Shown one piece after another: positions 47,663 through 57,216 of a stretch of 64,000 nucleotides of DNA. This stretch comes from Ardenticatenales bacterium (GTDB taxonomy: Bacteria; Chloroflexota; Anaerolineae; Promineifilales; Promineifilaceae): contig JACKBL010000002.1 in the NCBI GenBank assembly GCA_020634515.1, positions 558,001 to 622,000 of the forward strand. The letters are read 5' to 3'. Position 1 is the stretch's first letter. Each line of letters starts with the position of its first letter. The notes under the pieces are model-generated. The model worked only from the letters and a program-made list of their open reading frames with translations. It ran no database searches and was not told the DNA's origin. The translations under genes and the position numbers were made by a program.

Positions 47663-48973
47663 ATGAGCCTGGATAATCCTTTCTTTCATCGTGGCGCCAT
47701 CCGGCGGGCGCAAGAATTTCATGGCCGGGGCAAGGAGATTGCCCAGATTTTGGGTTTGCTGCGCAACGGACAGAGTGTCTCTCTCATTGGTCCGCGCCGT
47801 ATTGGCAAAAGCTCACTGCTACTGCACCTGATGCGGGCGCGCACGCGGGCGGCGTTTCAACTCGCCCCGCCAGAGGCGTTGTTTGTGATGGTGGATTGCC
47901 AGGAACTGGGCGGTTCGCCGCCGGAGGAGGTGTACGAGGCGCTGTTGATGGGATTGTTGGATGCGGCGGAAGATGCCGGCATTCACCTCGAAAACGCCTC
48001 ACATACCGGCAGCTACCGCACCCTTGACCGCACCCTCAGCCGCATCTACCGCCAGGACGTCCGCGTCGTCGTCCTCCTCGACGAATTCGAACTCCTTGCC
48101 GCCAACCCCCATCTCACCCCCTACTTCTTCGCTCGCCTGCGCGGCCTCACCACCAAATACGGCCTGGCCTACCTCACCGCCAGCCAGCGTCCCCTCTTCG
48201 ACATCACCGCCGACGAGCAAATCCTCAGCTCCCCCTTCTTCAATATCTTCGTTACCCTCCCCCTCGGCCTCTACAGCGACGAAGAAGCGCGCAACCTGTT
48301 GCATGTGCGTCTGCAAGACAGCGGCATCACCCTTTCCCCGCGCCTTACCGACCATTTGCTCTACCTGGTGGGGCCGCATCCCTTCTTCTTGCACATCGCC
48401 GGTTACCACGCCGTACAAGCCCTCTCCCTCGGCGTCGATCTGAACCAGAACCCCGCCCTCGTTGACGAAGCCATCGAAGTGGAAGCCGATTCCCACCTCG
48501 GCTACCTCTGGCAAAACCTGGGACGCGAAGACCGTTACGCCCTGGCCATCGCCCACGGCCCCGTGGATAGTATGCGCCTGCTGGAACAACAATGCCTCAT
48601 CCGTCCCGAAAACGGCAGCGGCTTTATTTACACCAGCGAGATTCTGCGCCGCTTTGTGCGTCGCCAGGAGGTTTCTGGTCTTGTGCAAGCCGGACCCTTT
48701 GTGATTGACCAGCAGCGGCATCAAGTCTGGGCCAACGGCCTGGAACTCAGCCTGACCACTTCCCAGTTTCAGCTTTTGTCTTGTCTCTGTGCCCAGGCGG
48801 GGCAGGTTGTGTCCAGTGATGACCTGGAAACCGTGGTTTGGGGAGAAGCATTGGTGGACGACCCGGACCGGCTCAAGACAATGATCAAGCGCTTGCGCCG
48901 CGCGATAGAACCATTTGACAACTGGATTGTCAGTGAACGTGGCGTTGGTTATGCTTTACGCTCACCTGATTAA
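47663..48973 (+). CDS. ATPase fused to a PhoB-type winged-helix domain
   Basis: A 436-residue soluble protein. Residues 1-330 form an ATPase of the archaeal-ATPase/AAA_16 (STAND-like) kind: FHGRGKEIAQI, Walker A GPRRIGKS at 43-50, Walker B VVVLLDEFELLA, and a VGPHPFFLHIAGY segment. Residues about 345-436 form an OmpR/PhoB-type winged helix (LSLTTSQFQLLSCLCAQAGQVV, VVWGEALVDDPDRLKTMIKRLRRAI, ERGVGYALRSPD). This suggests ATP-controlled DNA binding. The next gene starts 23 bp inside this one and encodes a membrane protein with an ATPase of the same type, so they probably work together. Confidence 0.88.
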   Translation: MSLDNPFFHRGAIRRAQEFHGRGKEIAQILGLLRNGQSVSLIGPRRIGKSSLLLHLMRARTRAAFQLAPPEALFVMVDCQELGGSPPEEVYEALLMGLLDAAEDAGIHLENASHTGSYRTLDRTLSRIYRQDVRVVVLLDEFELLAANPHLTPYFFARLRGLTTKYGLAYLTASQRPLFDITADEQILSSPFFNIFVTLPLGLYSDEEARNLLHVRLQDSGITLSPRLTDHLLYLVGPHPFFLHIAGYHAVQALSLGVDLNQNPALVDEAIEVEADSHLGYLWQNLGREDRYALAIAHGPVDSMRLLEQQCLIRPENGSGFIYTSEILRRFVRRQEVSGLVQAGPFVIDQQRHQVWANGLELSLTTSQFQLLSCLCAQAGQVVSSDDLETVVWGEALVDDPDRLKTMIKRLRRAIEPFDNWIVSERGVGYALRSPD

Positions 48974-51900
48974 AAAAACGACACCCTTTTCCCCAGGTCC
49001 GCGCCGCCTCCTCTGGCTCTTCTTCCTCCTCGGACTGCTGCTGTTCCCTGCCCACGCTCTGGCGCAATCTTCCCCCATCTACTGGCGTTACGAAGCATTT
49101 GGCAGTCTTGACTTGCTCGAAGTGGCCGATGTGAACCACGATGGTATGGATGAGTTTGTCCTCGTTGCCGAAAGCCTGAACGTGGCCCTGGTGCTATCCG
49201 ATGGTAGCGAGGCGTGGACCTATCGCGCCCAATCCCCCATTTTGCAGCTCACCACCGCTGATATAGATGGCGCGGTCAATGCTGACCGCGAGATCGCCCT
49301 GGCCACGGCCTCCCACCTGATTTTGCTGGACAGCCACGGTAGTGTCCGCTGGGAGCAGCCCATCCCCGTGGAACCCGTCGCCCTGGCCGCCTTCCGCGTG
49401 GGGGGCAGCGAAGCGGAACAGGTGTTGCTGGCCGGGCGTGACGGTCGCCTTATTCTTTTTAACGCTGAGGGGGGCACTGTCTGGGAATATACCGTTAGCG
49501 GGGCCGTCTCCACGGATGTGCTGCCGCGCATCGTCGTTGATGACATCAATCAGGACGGTAATAGCGAAGTGACGCTAGGATATTTCCTCGCGCGGGGATT
49601 CAGCCAGCTTGCGACCATTGATAGCGGGGGGACCGAAATTTGGAAGCGCAGCGTGACAGGACGCATCACGGCCATGACTCATGTGCATTTCGACCCGGAT
49701 GCCCCGCCTTTGATTGCCGTAGGGACGGTGCTGCAAACCAATCGCACCTTTGTTTACGTCTACGATGCCCTGGAGGGAGCGGAGCAATGGTATCGTACGC
49801 CCACGAAAACGGTGACCAGCCTGACGCCGGCGCAGCTTCCTGAGGGTCCGGCGCTGTTGGTGGGAACCAGTGTGGGGACGATTGTTGCCTATGATTTTCA
49901 GGGACGCCGTTACTGGACGCGCGCCTATGCCGCTCAACCTAATCGCCGCATCTCCACAATTTCGGCGCTGGCGGAGGGATTGCCCGTAGCCGGGGAGCCG
50001 GACGACGAGATTGGCGCGCCGCAGCGGTTTTCGCTGGCCGTGACCCTGGCCCCGGAGCCAGGGAGCACGACGGCCGATGTGCTGGTGTTGAATGGGGACG
50101 GACGGGTGCTGGAGACTTTCTCTTCCGCCATTTCCAGTGGCCTGACGCGCCTGACGGATGTGAATCGGGATAGCAAGGGGGAATTGCTGCTGGTCCGATT
50201 TGCGGCATTGGAACTATTGGACCCCGGCATTGGCACGCGGCAAAATCTGCCCGGCTGGAATTATAGCCTGGATGCGCAGCCGCAAGCGGCGCTGGTGGCC
50301 GATGTGGATGGCAGCGGGCAGGATGAGTTGTTGATTGGCGCGAATGATGGGCGGCTGCATATTCTCAGCAACGATGCCGGCAACAACACCCCCACCAGCC
50401 GCGTCGAAAACCTGGGCGGCGTCATCACCCAGATCGCCCTGGCGGACACCGGCCTCGACGGCCCCGCCGACATCGTCGTCGTCCACAACACCATCATTAC
50501 GGACGAGGAGCAGCGCGAACGATCCGAAGGAGGCATCATGGTGTTGCGACCCGATGGCCGCCTCATCTGGCAGCAAACCTTGCCCACCATCATCAGCAGC
50601 CTCCTGGTCGCGGACATCAACAACAGCCGCCGCTCCGAAATCATCATCGGCACGAACGACGGCCAGATTTTGACCTACTCCCTGGCGGGAGAAGAGTTCT
50701 GGCGTGTCACCATTAACGGCAGCGTGGAGCATCTGGTGGCGCTGGATGGGCAGCGGGTGGGGCGGATTGAAATCGTAGCCACCACCAGCGCCGGCGAGCT
50801 GTATAAAATCAACAACAAGGGCACGGTCGTCACCCAGGAGATTACTTATCTGGCGGACATCACCAGTCTGCATCGGATTGACCAGACGGGCGAACTGCAG
50901 GCGCAGCTTTTGCTCACGGTGGATGATGGCACGGTGCGCGGATTGAACTGGCGCGGCATTGAGCTGCCCAACTGGGTGCGCCGGATGGATGGGCTGCCGA
51001 CTTTGAGCGTGCCTGCCGGCAATTCGTTCCTCATAGCCACCGACGAAGCCCGCCTCATTCGCCTGGATTTTGACAACACCCTCCTCTGGCAGCTAGACGA
51101 CCTGGGGCTGGTGAAGAGCCTTTACTGGGGCGACCTGGACGGAGACGTGCGCCCGGATATTGCCGTGGGCAATCGAGATGGCGACGTGCTGCTGTACACG
51201 GGCGATGGCAGCGGCCCCTGGGATCGCCTCTCCCTGGGTAGCGGTGTCTACTTCGTGGGGGCGCTGCGCACCGCCGTCGGCGACCAGGGCGAGCTGATCG
51301 TCGTTAATGACAATGGAGAGGTGCATCAGTTTCGGGCGCAGGTGAATCGCCCCCCCCTGCTTTCCAACCCGCAGACGGAAGCGGGGCAAAGCCAGTACAG
51401 CGTCTATGTCTCCGTGAAGGACGTGGAAAACGACCTTGTGCGCGTGCGATTGGACGTGTACGATGCGCAGACGGATGCCTGGCTGGACCAGGGAACGCGC
51501 ACGGTCAACGGCGTGGGAACGATGTTTTGGAGCGTTGATCCGCTGTTGGCGACCAACGGGCTGCGCTACCGTTTCTCTTACACCGATGGCTCGCAGACGG
51601 GCGAGGTAGGGCCGCTGCCGGGGGTGGTTTCGTTGCCCCCGGAGGCGTCCTCGAACGTAGCCGCGGCTACGGTACTGCTGGGGACGCTCGTTATCTCCGG
51701 CGGCTTCATTTACCTGCGCTACAATCGCTCCGCTTCCTGGCAGGCGCGCCGCGTTTATCAACGATTGAAACAGCGCCCGCAGAAGACGCTGGACTTGCTG
51801 GCGGCGGAGTATAGCCATAGCAAGGGGTCGCCTGATTTCCTGCTCAATGTGGGCAATCAGGCGCGCCAGGATAGCAACCGCCTGGTTGCCAGTCTGGCGG

Positions 51901-53864
51901 ATGGCTTGTTCTTGCTGGCGGACCGCCCGGAGGCGGCGTTGGCGATCATTAACGCGGCGCTGGAGGAGGCGGCGGCGCTGGACATGCGCTGGGATAATCT
52001 GCCGCTGTGGACGCAGAATTGCCGGCACGGACTCGCCCTCCTCGAAGCTCCCTCCATCACCGAAAGCAGCCTGCTGCGCCCGCAGTTGGTGCAGCTTTTG
52101 GAAATGCAGATGGACGCCAGCGAAAGCTCCCCCGACATGGCCGCCCTGCTGCCCATCCTCACGGCACTGCGCGACAGCGAACGGGTGGACCTCGCCGAAG
52201 ACAGGCTCGTCTACCTGCACGAAGCGCAGGCCCTCATCCGCCAACTCCAGGAACAGTTGCTTGGCTCCCCCGTGCGCATTTCCACCCTCATCGCCGGCGC
52301 CATTGCCAACCGCTGGGATGGTCTCGTCAGCGCGGCCATTGAGGAACTGCGCGGGCAGGCGCGCATTTCCATTACATTGAAGACAAAACGGTTGGCGCCA
52401 CAGCCCAGCGGCATTGTCGTGGCCCTGGAAGTGGGCAATTATGGCCGCGCCTCCGCCGAGAACATTACGCTGGCGCTGGCGGAAGACCCGGCTTACGAGT
52501 CACTAAACGGGGAGATTCACATCTCCATTCTGCCGCCTGGTCGCACGCGGCAGGTGGAGGTTGGCATCCGACCGCGTGTCGAAGACCGTTTCCGCGCTTT
52601 GTTTCGCGTTACTTACGATGACCGCCACCAGCAAGGCAAGTCAATCGCCTTTGGCGACATGGTGTATCTGTTGGCTCCGGCGCGCCCGTTCACGCCTATT
52701 TCCAACCCGTACTTGCCGGGTACGCCGTTGCGCCGTCATAGCGCCCTGTTTTTTGGGCGGGAAGACTTGTTCCAGTTTGTGGCGGAAAATGCCGGCAAAC
52801 TCGTACAGCGCAACGTCCTCATCCTCATGGGGCAGCGGCGCACGGGCAAAACCTCCGCCCTGCTGCGGCTGGAGGCGTATTTGCCGCCGCACGTGCTACC
52901 TGTGTACATTGATTGCCAATCGTTGGGGGTGACGCCGGGCATGCCGGCATTTTTCCACGACATCGCCTGGTTGGTTTCCGACGCCCTGGCCGCGCGGGGG
53001 ATCGATTTGCCCGTCCCCGAACCGGAAGCGTGGCAAGCCAATCCCACCGGCATGTTTGAGCGCCAGTTCTTGCCGGCGGCGCGCGCCGCCGTGCCTCCCC
53101 ACACCACGTTTCTGATGGTGTTTGACGAGTTCGAGGCGTTTGAGAATCTGGTCGGCGATGGCCTGCTGCCGCCAACGTTATTCACGTATTTGCGTCATTT
53201 GATGCAGCATGGGGAAGGGATGGGGTTTGTTTTTGCCGGCACGCGCCGCCTGGAAGAGATGACCACCGACTACTGGTCCGTCCTCTTCAACATCGCCCTC
53301 TACCGCCAGATCGACTTCCTCGACCGCGACGCCGCCATCCGCCTGATCACCGAACCCGTGGCCCCCAACCTGATATACGACGACCTGGCCCTGGAAAAAA
53401 TTCTGCGCGTTACCGCCGGGCATCCCTACTTCTTGCAGCTTGTCTGCTACACGCTGGTCAACCGCGCCAACGCCGAAGGCAGCGGCTACGTCACCATCAA
53501 CGACGTCAACGCCGGGTTGGAAGAGATGCTGCGCCTGGGCGAAGTCCACTTTGCTTACATCTGGCAGCGTTCTACTCCCGTGGAACGCGCCCTCCTCACC
53601 GCCGTCGCTCACCTGATGGACCGCGATCTCCCCTTCCGCCCCGCCGAATTGCAGCAATACCTGGCCGATTACGGCATCCATCTGGCCCCGACGGAGGTGA
53701 TCGCCGGGCTAAACCGGCTGGTGGAGCGAGACATCATGCGCCAGTTCAGCAGTGAGGCGACCACGCTCTATGAGCTAAAAATCGGTCTGGTGGGGTTGTG
53801 GACGGCGCAGAACAAGAGTTTGAGCAAACTCCTCGAAGAAAAAGCGTTCCGCGCCGCCGCGTGA
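48951..53864 (+). CDS. Transmembrane STAND-like ATPase with extracellular beta-propeller
   Basis: A 1637-residue protein. A signal peptide (LLWLFFLLGLLLFPAHALA) is followed by some 750 residues of propeller-type repeats with FG-GAP-like Asp loops (VADVNHDGMDEFVLVAE, VADVDGSGQDELLIGANDG, WGDLDGDVRPDIAVGNRDGD). Next come an Ig-like domain and one membrane helix (VAAATVLLGTLVISGGFIYL, nt about 51655-51715). Inside the cell lie a TPR-like helical region, a beta-sandwich, and an ATPase with FFGREDLF, Walker A GQRRTGKTS (nt about 52831-52857) and Walker B FLMVFDEFEAFE. It overlaps the upstream gene by 23 bp. It is likely a sensor that passes outside signals to the ATPase/wHTH partner. Confidence 0.85.
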   Translation: MLYAHLIKKTTPFSPGPRRLLWLFFLLGLLLFPAHALAQSSPIYWRYEAFGSLDLLEVADVNHDGMDEFVLVAESLNVALVLSDGSEAWTYRAQSPILQLTTADIDGAVNADREIALATASHLILLDSHGSVRWEQPIPVEPVALAAFRVGGSEAEQVLLAGRDGRLILFNAEGGTVWEYTVSGAVSTDVLPRIVVDDINQDGNSEVTLGYFLARGFSQLATIDSGGTEIWKRSVTGRITAMTHVHFDPDAPPLIAVGTVLQTNRTFVYVYDALEGAEQWYRTPTKTVTSLTPAQLPEGPALLVGTSVGTIVAYDFQGRRYWTRAYAAQPNRRISTISALAEGLPVAGEPDDEIGAPQRFSLAVTLAPEPGSTTADVLVLNGDGRVLETFSSAISSGLTRLTDVNRDSKGELLLVRFAALELLDPGIGTRQNLPGWNYSLDAQPQAALVADVDGSGQDELLIGANDGRLHILSNDAGNNTPTSRVENLGGVITQIALADTGLDGPADIVVVHNTIITDEEQRERSEGGIMVLRPDGRLIWQQTLPTIISSLLVADINNSRRSEIIIGTNDGQILTYSLAGEEFWRVTINGSVEHLVALDGQRVGRIEIVATTSAGELYKINNKGTVVTQEITYLADITSLHRIDQTGELQAQLLLTVDDGTVRGLNWRGIELPNWVRRMDGLPTLSVPAGNSFLIATDEARLIRLDFDNTLLWQLDDLGLVKSLYWGDLDGDVRPDIAVGNRDGDVLLYTGDGSGPWDRLSLGSGVYFVGALRTAVGDQGELIVVNDNGEVHQFRAQVNRPPLLSNPQTEAGQSQYSVYVSVKDVENDLVRVRLDVYDAQTDAWLDQGTRTVNGVGTMFWSVDPLLATNGLRYRFSYTDGSQTGEVGPLPGVVSLPPEASSNVAAATVLLGTLVISGGFIYLRYNRSASWQARRVYQRLKQRPQKTLDLLAAEYSHSKGSPDFLLNVGNQARQDSNRLVASLADGLFLLADRPEAALAIINAALEEAAALDMRWDNLPLWTQNCRHGLALLEAPSITESSLLRPQLVQLLEMQMDASESSPDMAALLPILTALRDSERVDLAEDRLVYLHEAQALIRQLQEQLLGSPVRISTLIAGAIANRWDGLVSAAIEELRGQARISITLKTKRLAPQPSGIVVALEVGNYGRASAENITLALAEDPAYESLNGEIHISILPPGRTRQVEVGIRPRVEDRFRALFRVTYDDRHQQGKSIAFGDMVYLLAPARPFTPISNPYLPGTPLRRHSALFFGREDLFQFVAENAGKLVQRNVLILMGQRRTGKTSALLRLEAYLPPHVLPVYIDCQSLGVTPGMPAFFHDIAWLVSDALAARGIDLPVPEPEAWQANPTGMFERQFLPAARAAVPPHTTFLMVFDEFEAFENLVGDGLLPPTLFTYLRHLMQHGEGMGFVFAGTRRLEEMTTDYWSVLFNIALYRQIDFLDRDAAIRLITEPVAPNLIYDDLALEKILRVTAGHPYFLQLVCYTLVNRANAEGSGYVTINDVNAGLEEMLRLGEVHFAYIWQRSTPVERALLTAVAHLMDRDLPFRPAELQQYLADYGIHLAPTEVIAGLNRLVERDIMRQFSSEATTLYELKIGLVGLWTAQNKSLSKLLEEKAFRAAA

Positions 53865-53879
53865 CCGGAAGTGAGGCGA

Positions 53880-53910
53880 GGTGCGACGCACTTCGAGCGT
53901 GCGTCGCACC
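53880..53910. terminator. Bidirectional hairpin after the membrane ATPase gene
   Basis: A perfect 12-bp stem, GGTGCGACGCAC and GTGCGTCGCACC, with a 7-nt loop between converging genes and no T-run. A related sequence (GTGCGGCGCACTTGAGACG) lies near 58124. Confidence 0.75.
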
Positions 53911-53919
53911 TGTTACGCG

Positions 53920-55911
53920 CTACCGCGCCGCGTTGGCATTCATTGTGCTGTTGCGGCTGGCGTCTGTTGTCTGCCCGGGATCGCGCATCACCCAGGAGTC
54001 AATGTGGCACCAGCCCTCCTTGTGCCCCATATTGTGCGCGCCGGAGAGCTGCCCTGCCCACTTCTCCACCACGCCGTCGTCCGGGTCATCCAGGAAAATG
54101 GTCGTGACGGGATTACAGAAATCCCAACGCCACCACACGTCCTTATCCGATGTGGTGTAGTAGTATACGTCGCTGCGCGCCCAGGAGGGGATGCCCGACA
54201 GCCACCACGCCGAACCATCATACGTCAGGTCGAAATTCGTGCCGCAACCAACCCCAAAAATCTCGCCCAGCAATGCCAGATTCCCCGCCAACGCCGTGCC
54301 TTGATAAGGCGTGCCCACGCTCTGGATCAGGCGCGGCCCGGTGGCGTTGTCCAGGCCGCTCCAATAGTACGTGTACAGGTGCAGCGACGCATCGCCTCCC
54401 TGGCTGTGCGCCACCACGCCGAAGGAATCGTACTGTGCCCCAAAGTTGCCGATAAGCTGCGCGAATTCGTCATGTGTGCGGTTTTGGTTGAGGTCCAGGA
54501 ACAGCGTGTAGTTGGTGAAATTGGCCGTCGGCCAGACGGAAGTGGAACAGTATCCGTGCACCAGCATGAGGACGCTGCCGGAGTCAGGGCTGGCAGGTAA
54601 CGCTGCCGGGCGCGACCCCATAAGCATGTCGTTGGTGATGGCGGGGGCGATTTCGTAGGCGGATGCCGGCATTTCACGCGCCATCAGAGGGAGTACAGCA
54701 ACCTGCGCCAGCGGGATGTGCGTGTTCAGGTCTTGCACGCGCACCTGGCGCAGTTCAAATGGCGCGCGCGCGCCGGCGCGGGCGATCCACCGTCCATCCA
54801 GCGCCAGGGATAACGATAACTGCGTGCCCGCGCTGCTGATGGTGGGATTGACGACGCCACCAATCCAGACTACGGGAACCATCTCGCCATCCGCTCCCGT
54901 GCCCCACACTTCCGCGAACGCTTTAACGCTGCTGACCGTGCCTGTGGCCGTCGCCGCCAGATCAATGCGCCACTGGTTGCTGTTGATGACGTGCGCCTGG
55001 GCGGGCGTGTTGTCAAGGGTGAGCATGGGCGCGACGATGGGGAAGGTGTGTTCGCTGGTGCGCGCGAAGGGGCGACCGGCGGGGGTGACGCCGCGGGCCA
55101 GCACCTGGGCGGTGTAGCTGCCCGTTTGCGCGGCGGTGAAGAGGCCGCCATAGACGCCGTCTTGCGCCGCGCCATCCGCGTGTCGGCCATCGTCGAACAT
55201 GGCGATGGTTTGCCGGCCGCCATCAGGCAGGCGCAGCGTCATGGCGACTTCCTGCAGCAGGCCATTCAGCGGCGCGGGGCGTTCCGTGCCGGCGTTTTCG
55301 CGGAAGGCGTAGCTCACCAGCCCCACCTGTTCGCCCTGGATCAGATTGTAGCTGCTCAGGTGCGTGTAGAGGCGGTAGGCGCTGTCGCTGCTAACAGCAA
55401 TGTAACCATGCGGCTGGCTGCCGTTGGTGGTGGGCGCGACGCTGGCGGCGATGCGCAGGCGGTAGGTTCCCGCCTGGATGCGGTCAAAGTGGTAAACGGT
55501 GGCCGGGAATTGCAGCTCGTTGATGCCCATGCTGCCGGATTGGCCGGAGCCGGTGAGCGATTGGGCTGTAGTCGCGCCTGGGGCTTGCCAGGAGAGGGTC
55601 CAGGCGGCGCTGTTCGGAGCGAAGAGGGCGAGGGTGACGTTGCGCCCGCTGTCCAGAGGGATGTCGGTTTGCCAGGACCAGCCACCGTCGGCATTTGGGG
55701 TGAGGTGGATGGGGAGCATGGCCGCGTGGGAGCGAATGCCGGCATCCGCCGCATTCGGCGGCGCCACGGTTCCATTGAGAATGTCCGCGGGAATGCCGGC
55801 AAGTTGCTTCGTCGGTAGTTGCTGCGTTGTGTCCGCCGTCGCCTGGCGGCTTGTAAAGGAAATAAGCATGACAATGAGAGCCAATAAGAGGGGGAAAGCG
55901 TGCTTTTTCAT
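53920..55911 (-). CDS. Secreted alpha/beta-hydrolase (lipase-like) protein
   Basis: A 663-residue exported protein with a signal peptide (MKKHAFPLLLALIVMLISFT). About 400 residues of beta-sandwich follow, including a DGVYGG Asp-loop segment typical of choice-of-anchor-X-type proteins. The C-terminal hydrolase shows MLVHGYCSTSVWP and the nucleophile elbow GVVAHSQGGDASLH, then VGTPYQGTALAGN. Asp and His candidates follow in the last 80 residues. AGGAG lies before the ATG at 55911. The substrate is unknown. A triacylglycerol lipase or esterase is likely. Confidence 0.8.
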   Translation of the reverse strand: MKKHAFPLLLALIVMLISFTSRQATADTTQQLPTKQLAGIPADILNGTVAPPNAADAGIRSHAAMLPIHLTPNADGGWSWQTDIPLDSGRNVTLALFAPNSAAWTLSWQAPGATTAQSLTGSGQSGSMGINELQFPATVYHFDRIQAGTYRLRIAASVAPTTNGSQPHGYIAVSSDSAYRLYTHLSSYNLIQGEQVGLVSYAFRENAGTERPAPLNGLLQEVAMTLRLPDGGRQTIAMFDDGRHADGAAQDGVYGGLFTAAQTGSYTAQVLARGVTPAGRPFARTSEHTFPIVAPMLTLDNTPAQAHVINSNQWRIDLAATATGTVSSVKAFAEVWGTGADGEMVPVVWIGGVVNPTISSAGTQLSLSLALDGRWIARAGARAPFELRQVRVQDLNTHIPLAQVAVLPLMAREMPASAYEIAPAITNDMLMGSRPAALPASPDSGSVLMLVHGYCSTSVWPTANFTNYTLFLDLNQNRTHDEFAQLIGNFGAQYDSFGVVAHSQGGDASLHLYTYYWSGLDNATGPRLIQSVGTPYQGTALAGNLALLGEIFGVGCGTNFDLTYDGSAWWLSGIPSWARSDVYYYTTSDKDVWWRWDFCNPVTTIFLDDPDDGVVEKWAGQLSGAHNMGHKEGWCHIDSWVMRDPGQTTDASRNSTMNANAAR

Positions 55912-56164
55912 GATACTCCTGGTTGTGGTGGGAACGCCGCGGCAGCGCAGATGGCCGATTGTCCCGCTGTGCGCGCCCGTGTGGGGAATGTATCTAAAAA
56001 TAGAAGAGAAACTGGCAACAAACGACAGACATTTGTAAGTATAAGCAACTCCGACGTCAGTTACAAGCGTGTCGAGAGGGAAAATAGTCCAGGATTGGGC
56101 ACATCTGGACACAATAGCGCGAATTAATCGTCTATTCTGTGAGCGCGGTTTGAATTATCCGGTA

Positions 56165-56249
56165 AGTGGCTGTCCGCAATTAAGTTAGTGGAAATGTGCG
56201 GACATCGGCTATCCATGAGAGATAGCTTGTCAGTAACCGTCCGTAAAAA
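56165..56249 (+). repeat. R5 palindromic repeat, copy 4
   Basis: AGTGGCTGTCCGCAATTAAG, then GGAAATGTGCGGACA, an internal CTATC/GATAG hairpin, and CAGTAACCGTCCG. It lies between the divergent lipase and tRNA-His genes. The remaining part of the 55912-56320 gap holds the tRNA promoter. Confidence 0.75.
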
Positions 56250-56277
56250 CTCCGCGCCCCCAATCTATCAGGAGCAT

Positions 56278-56306
56278 TTGCCTGCCACGGCAACCCATGA
56301 TATGAT
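56278..56306 (+). promoter_or_regulatory. Promoter of tRNA-His
   Basis: TTGCCT (56278-56283) and TATGAT (56301-56306) are exactly 17 nt apart, 15 nt upstream of the tRNA. Confidence 0.65.
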
Positions 56307-56320
56307 CTTTACACTGTTAT

Positions 56321-56394
56321 GGCGGGTATAGTGTAGTGGTTAACACGTCTGGTTGTGGCCCAGAAGATCGTGGGTTCGAGTCCCACTACTCGCC
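56321..56394 (+). tRNA. tRNA-His (GTG)
   Basis: A cloverleaf with the extra 5' G (G-1) opposite C73, the hallmark of tRNA-His. The D stem is GTGT/ACAC, the anticodon arm TCTGG-TTGTGGC-CCAGA with anticodon GTG, and the T arm GTGGG-TTCGAGT-CCCAC. CCA is not encoded. Confidence 0.97.
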
Positions 56395-56415
56395 CCTCAC
56401 TGAAAAGAACCAGCA

Positions 56416-56459
56416 GAGCGATGAGACTTGAAAAGCCACCTCATCGCTCGTTTTGTCTT
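56416..56459 (+). terminator. Terminator after tRNA-His
   Basis: GAGCGATGAG and CTCATCGCTC form a perfect 10-bp stem with a 14-nt loop, followed by GTTTTGTCTTTT. It lies 22 nt past the tRNA. Confidence 0.85.
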
Positions 56460-56467
56460 TTCATCCT

Positions 56468-56540
56468 GCGCCCGTAGCTCAATGGACAGAGTAGCTGGCT
56501 TCGAACCAGTTGGTTGGGAGTTCGAGTCTCTCCGGGCGTA
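56468..56540 (+). tRNA. tRNA-Arg (TCG)
   Basis: The acceptor is GCGCCCG/CGGGCGT, the D stem GCTC/GAGT, the anticodon arm GCTGG-CTTCGAA-CCAGT with anticodon TCG, and the T arm GGGAG-TTCGAGT-CTCTC. CCA is not encoded. Confidence 0.95.
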
Positions 56541-56547
56541 TGCCGGC

Positions 56548-56580
56548 AAAGGCCATTCGTGAACGCGGATGGCCTTTTTT
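56548..56580 (+). terminator. Terminator after tRNA-Arg
   Basis: AAGGCCAT and ATGGCCTT form an 8-bp stem with a 12-nt loop, followed by a T-run. It begins 8 nt past the tRNA. Confidence 0.85.
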
Positions 56581-56633
56581 CTTGCAATGCCGGCATAACG
56601 CGCTTCCAGGTGTATCGTGTCTGTGCCGGCAGT

Positions 56634-56643
56634 CTGCTATAAT
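56634..56643 (+). promoter_or_regulatory. Extended -10 promoter of the LOG-family gene
   Basis: CTGCTATAAT contains TATAAT (56638-56643) with the TGn extension, 31 bp upstream of the ATG at 56675. No clear -35 box is visible. Confidence 0.5.
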
Positions 56644-56674
56644 CCCAGCCGAGATCTGACACCACGAGGGCCTT

Positions 56675-57208
56675 ATGCACAAAGTTATTTCCGTATTTGG
56701 CGGCTCCTCCCCCCGCGCGGGAGAGCCGGCCTACGAACAGGCGCGGCAGGTGGGGCGGCTGCTGGCGCGGGCGGGACTGGCCGTGGCGACCGGCGGCTAC
56801 AGCGGCACGATGTCCGCCGTTAGCCAGGGCGCGGCGGAAGCCAACGGCCACGTCATTGGCGTCACCAGCGCCCAGATTGAGCGGTTCCGCCCGCTGGCCG
56901 CCAATCCGTGGGTGCGCGAGGAAATTCGCTACGAAACGCTGCGCGACCGCCTGCTGCACCTGGTGACGCAAAACGACGGCATGATCGTGCTGCCCGGCGG
57001 CATTGGCACGCTCTCGGAAATGACGCTTGCCTGGAGCTTCTTGCAAGTCGGCGAAATCTCGCCGCGTCCGTTGGTGCTCCTGGGTGACTTGTGGCGGGCG
57101 ACGATTGCCAGTTTCCACCAGCCGGAATATGTGCGCGAACCCCATTTGCACTTGCTGCAATTTGCGATGACGCCGGCGGAAGCGGTGCGGGCGGTGATGG
57201 AGGCTTGA
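56675..57208 (+). CDS. LOG-family (TIGR00725-type) nucleotide-binding protein
   Basis: A 177-residue Rossmann-fold protein of the LOG group, often misnamed lysine decarboxylase. Characterised members cleave nucleotide monophosphates such as cytokinin ribotides. It begins VISVFGGSSP, has ATGGYSGTMSAVSQGAAEANG, and contains the signature LPGGIGTLSEM (PGGxGTxxE). No proof of substrate exists here. The next gene, for isopentenyl phosphate kinase, begins 8 nt after its stop. The pairing with an isoprenoid enzyme is curious, because cytokinins are isoprenoid nucleotides. Confidence 0.88.
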   Translation: MHKVISVFGGSSPRAGEPAYEQARQVGRLLARAGLAVATGGYSGTMSAVSQGAAEANGHVIGVTSAQIERFRPLAANPWVREEIRYETLRDRLLHLVTQNDGMIVLPGGIGTLSEMTLAWSFLQVGEISPRPLVLLGDLWRATIASFHQPEYVREPHLHLLQFAMTPAEAVRAVMEA

Positions 57209-57216
57209 AGCCGGCG

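Noticed and set aside
56321..56540. tRNA genes as an integration (att) site for the region downstream
   Set aside because: I found no partial tRNA duplicate nearby and no integrase gene. The following genes are ordinary housekeeping types.
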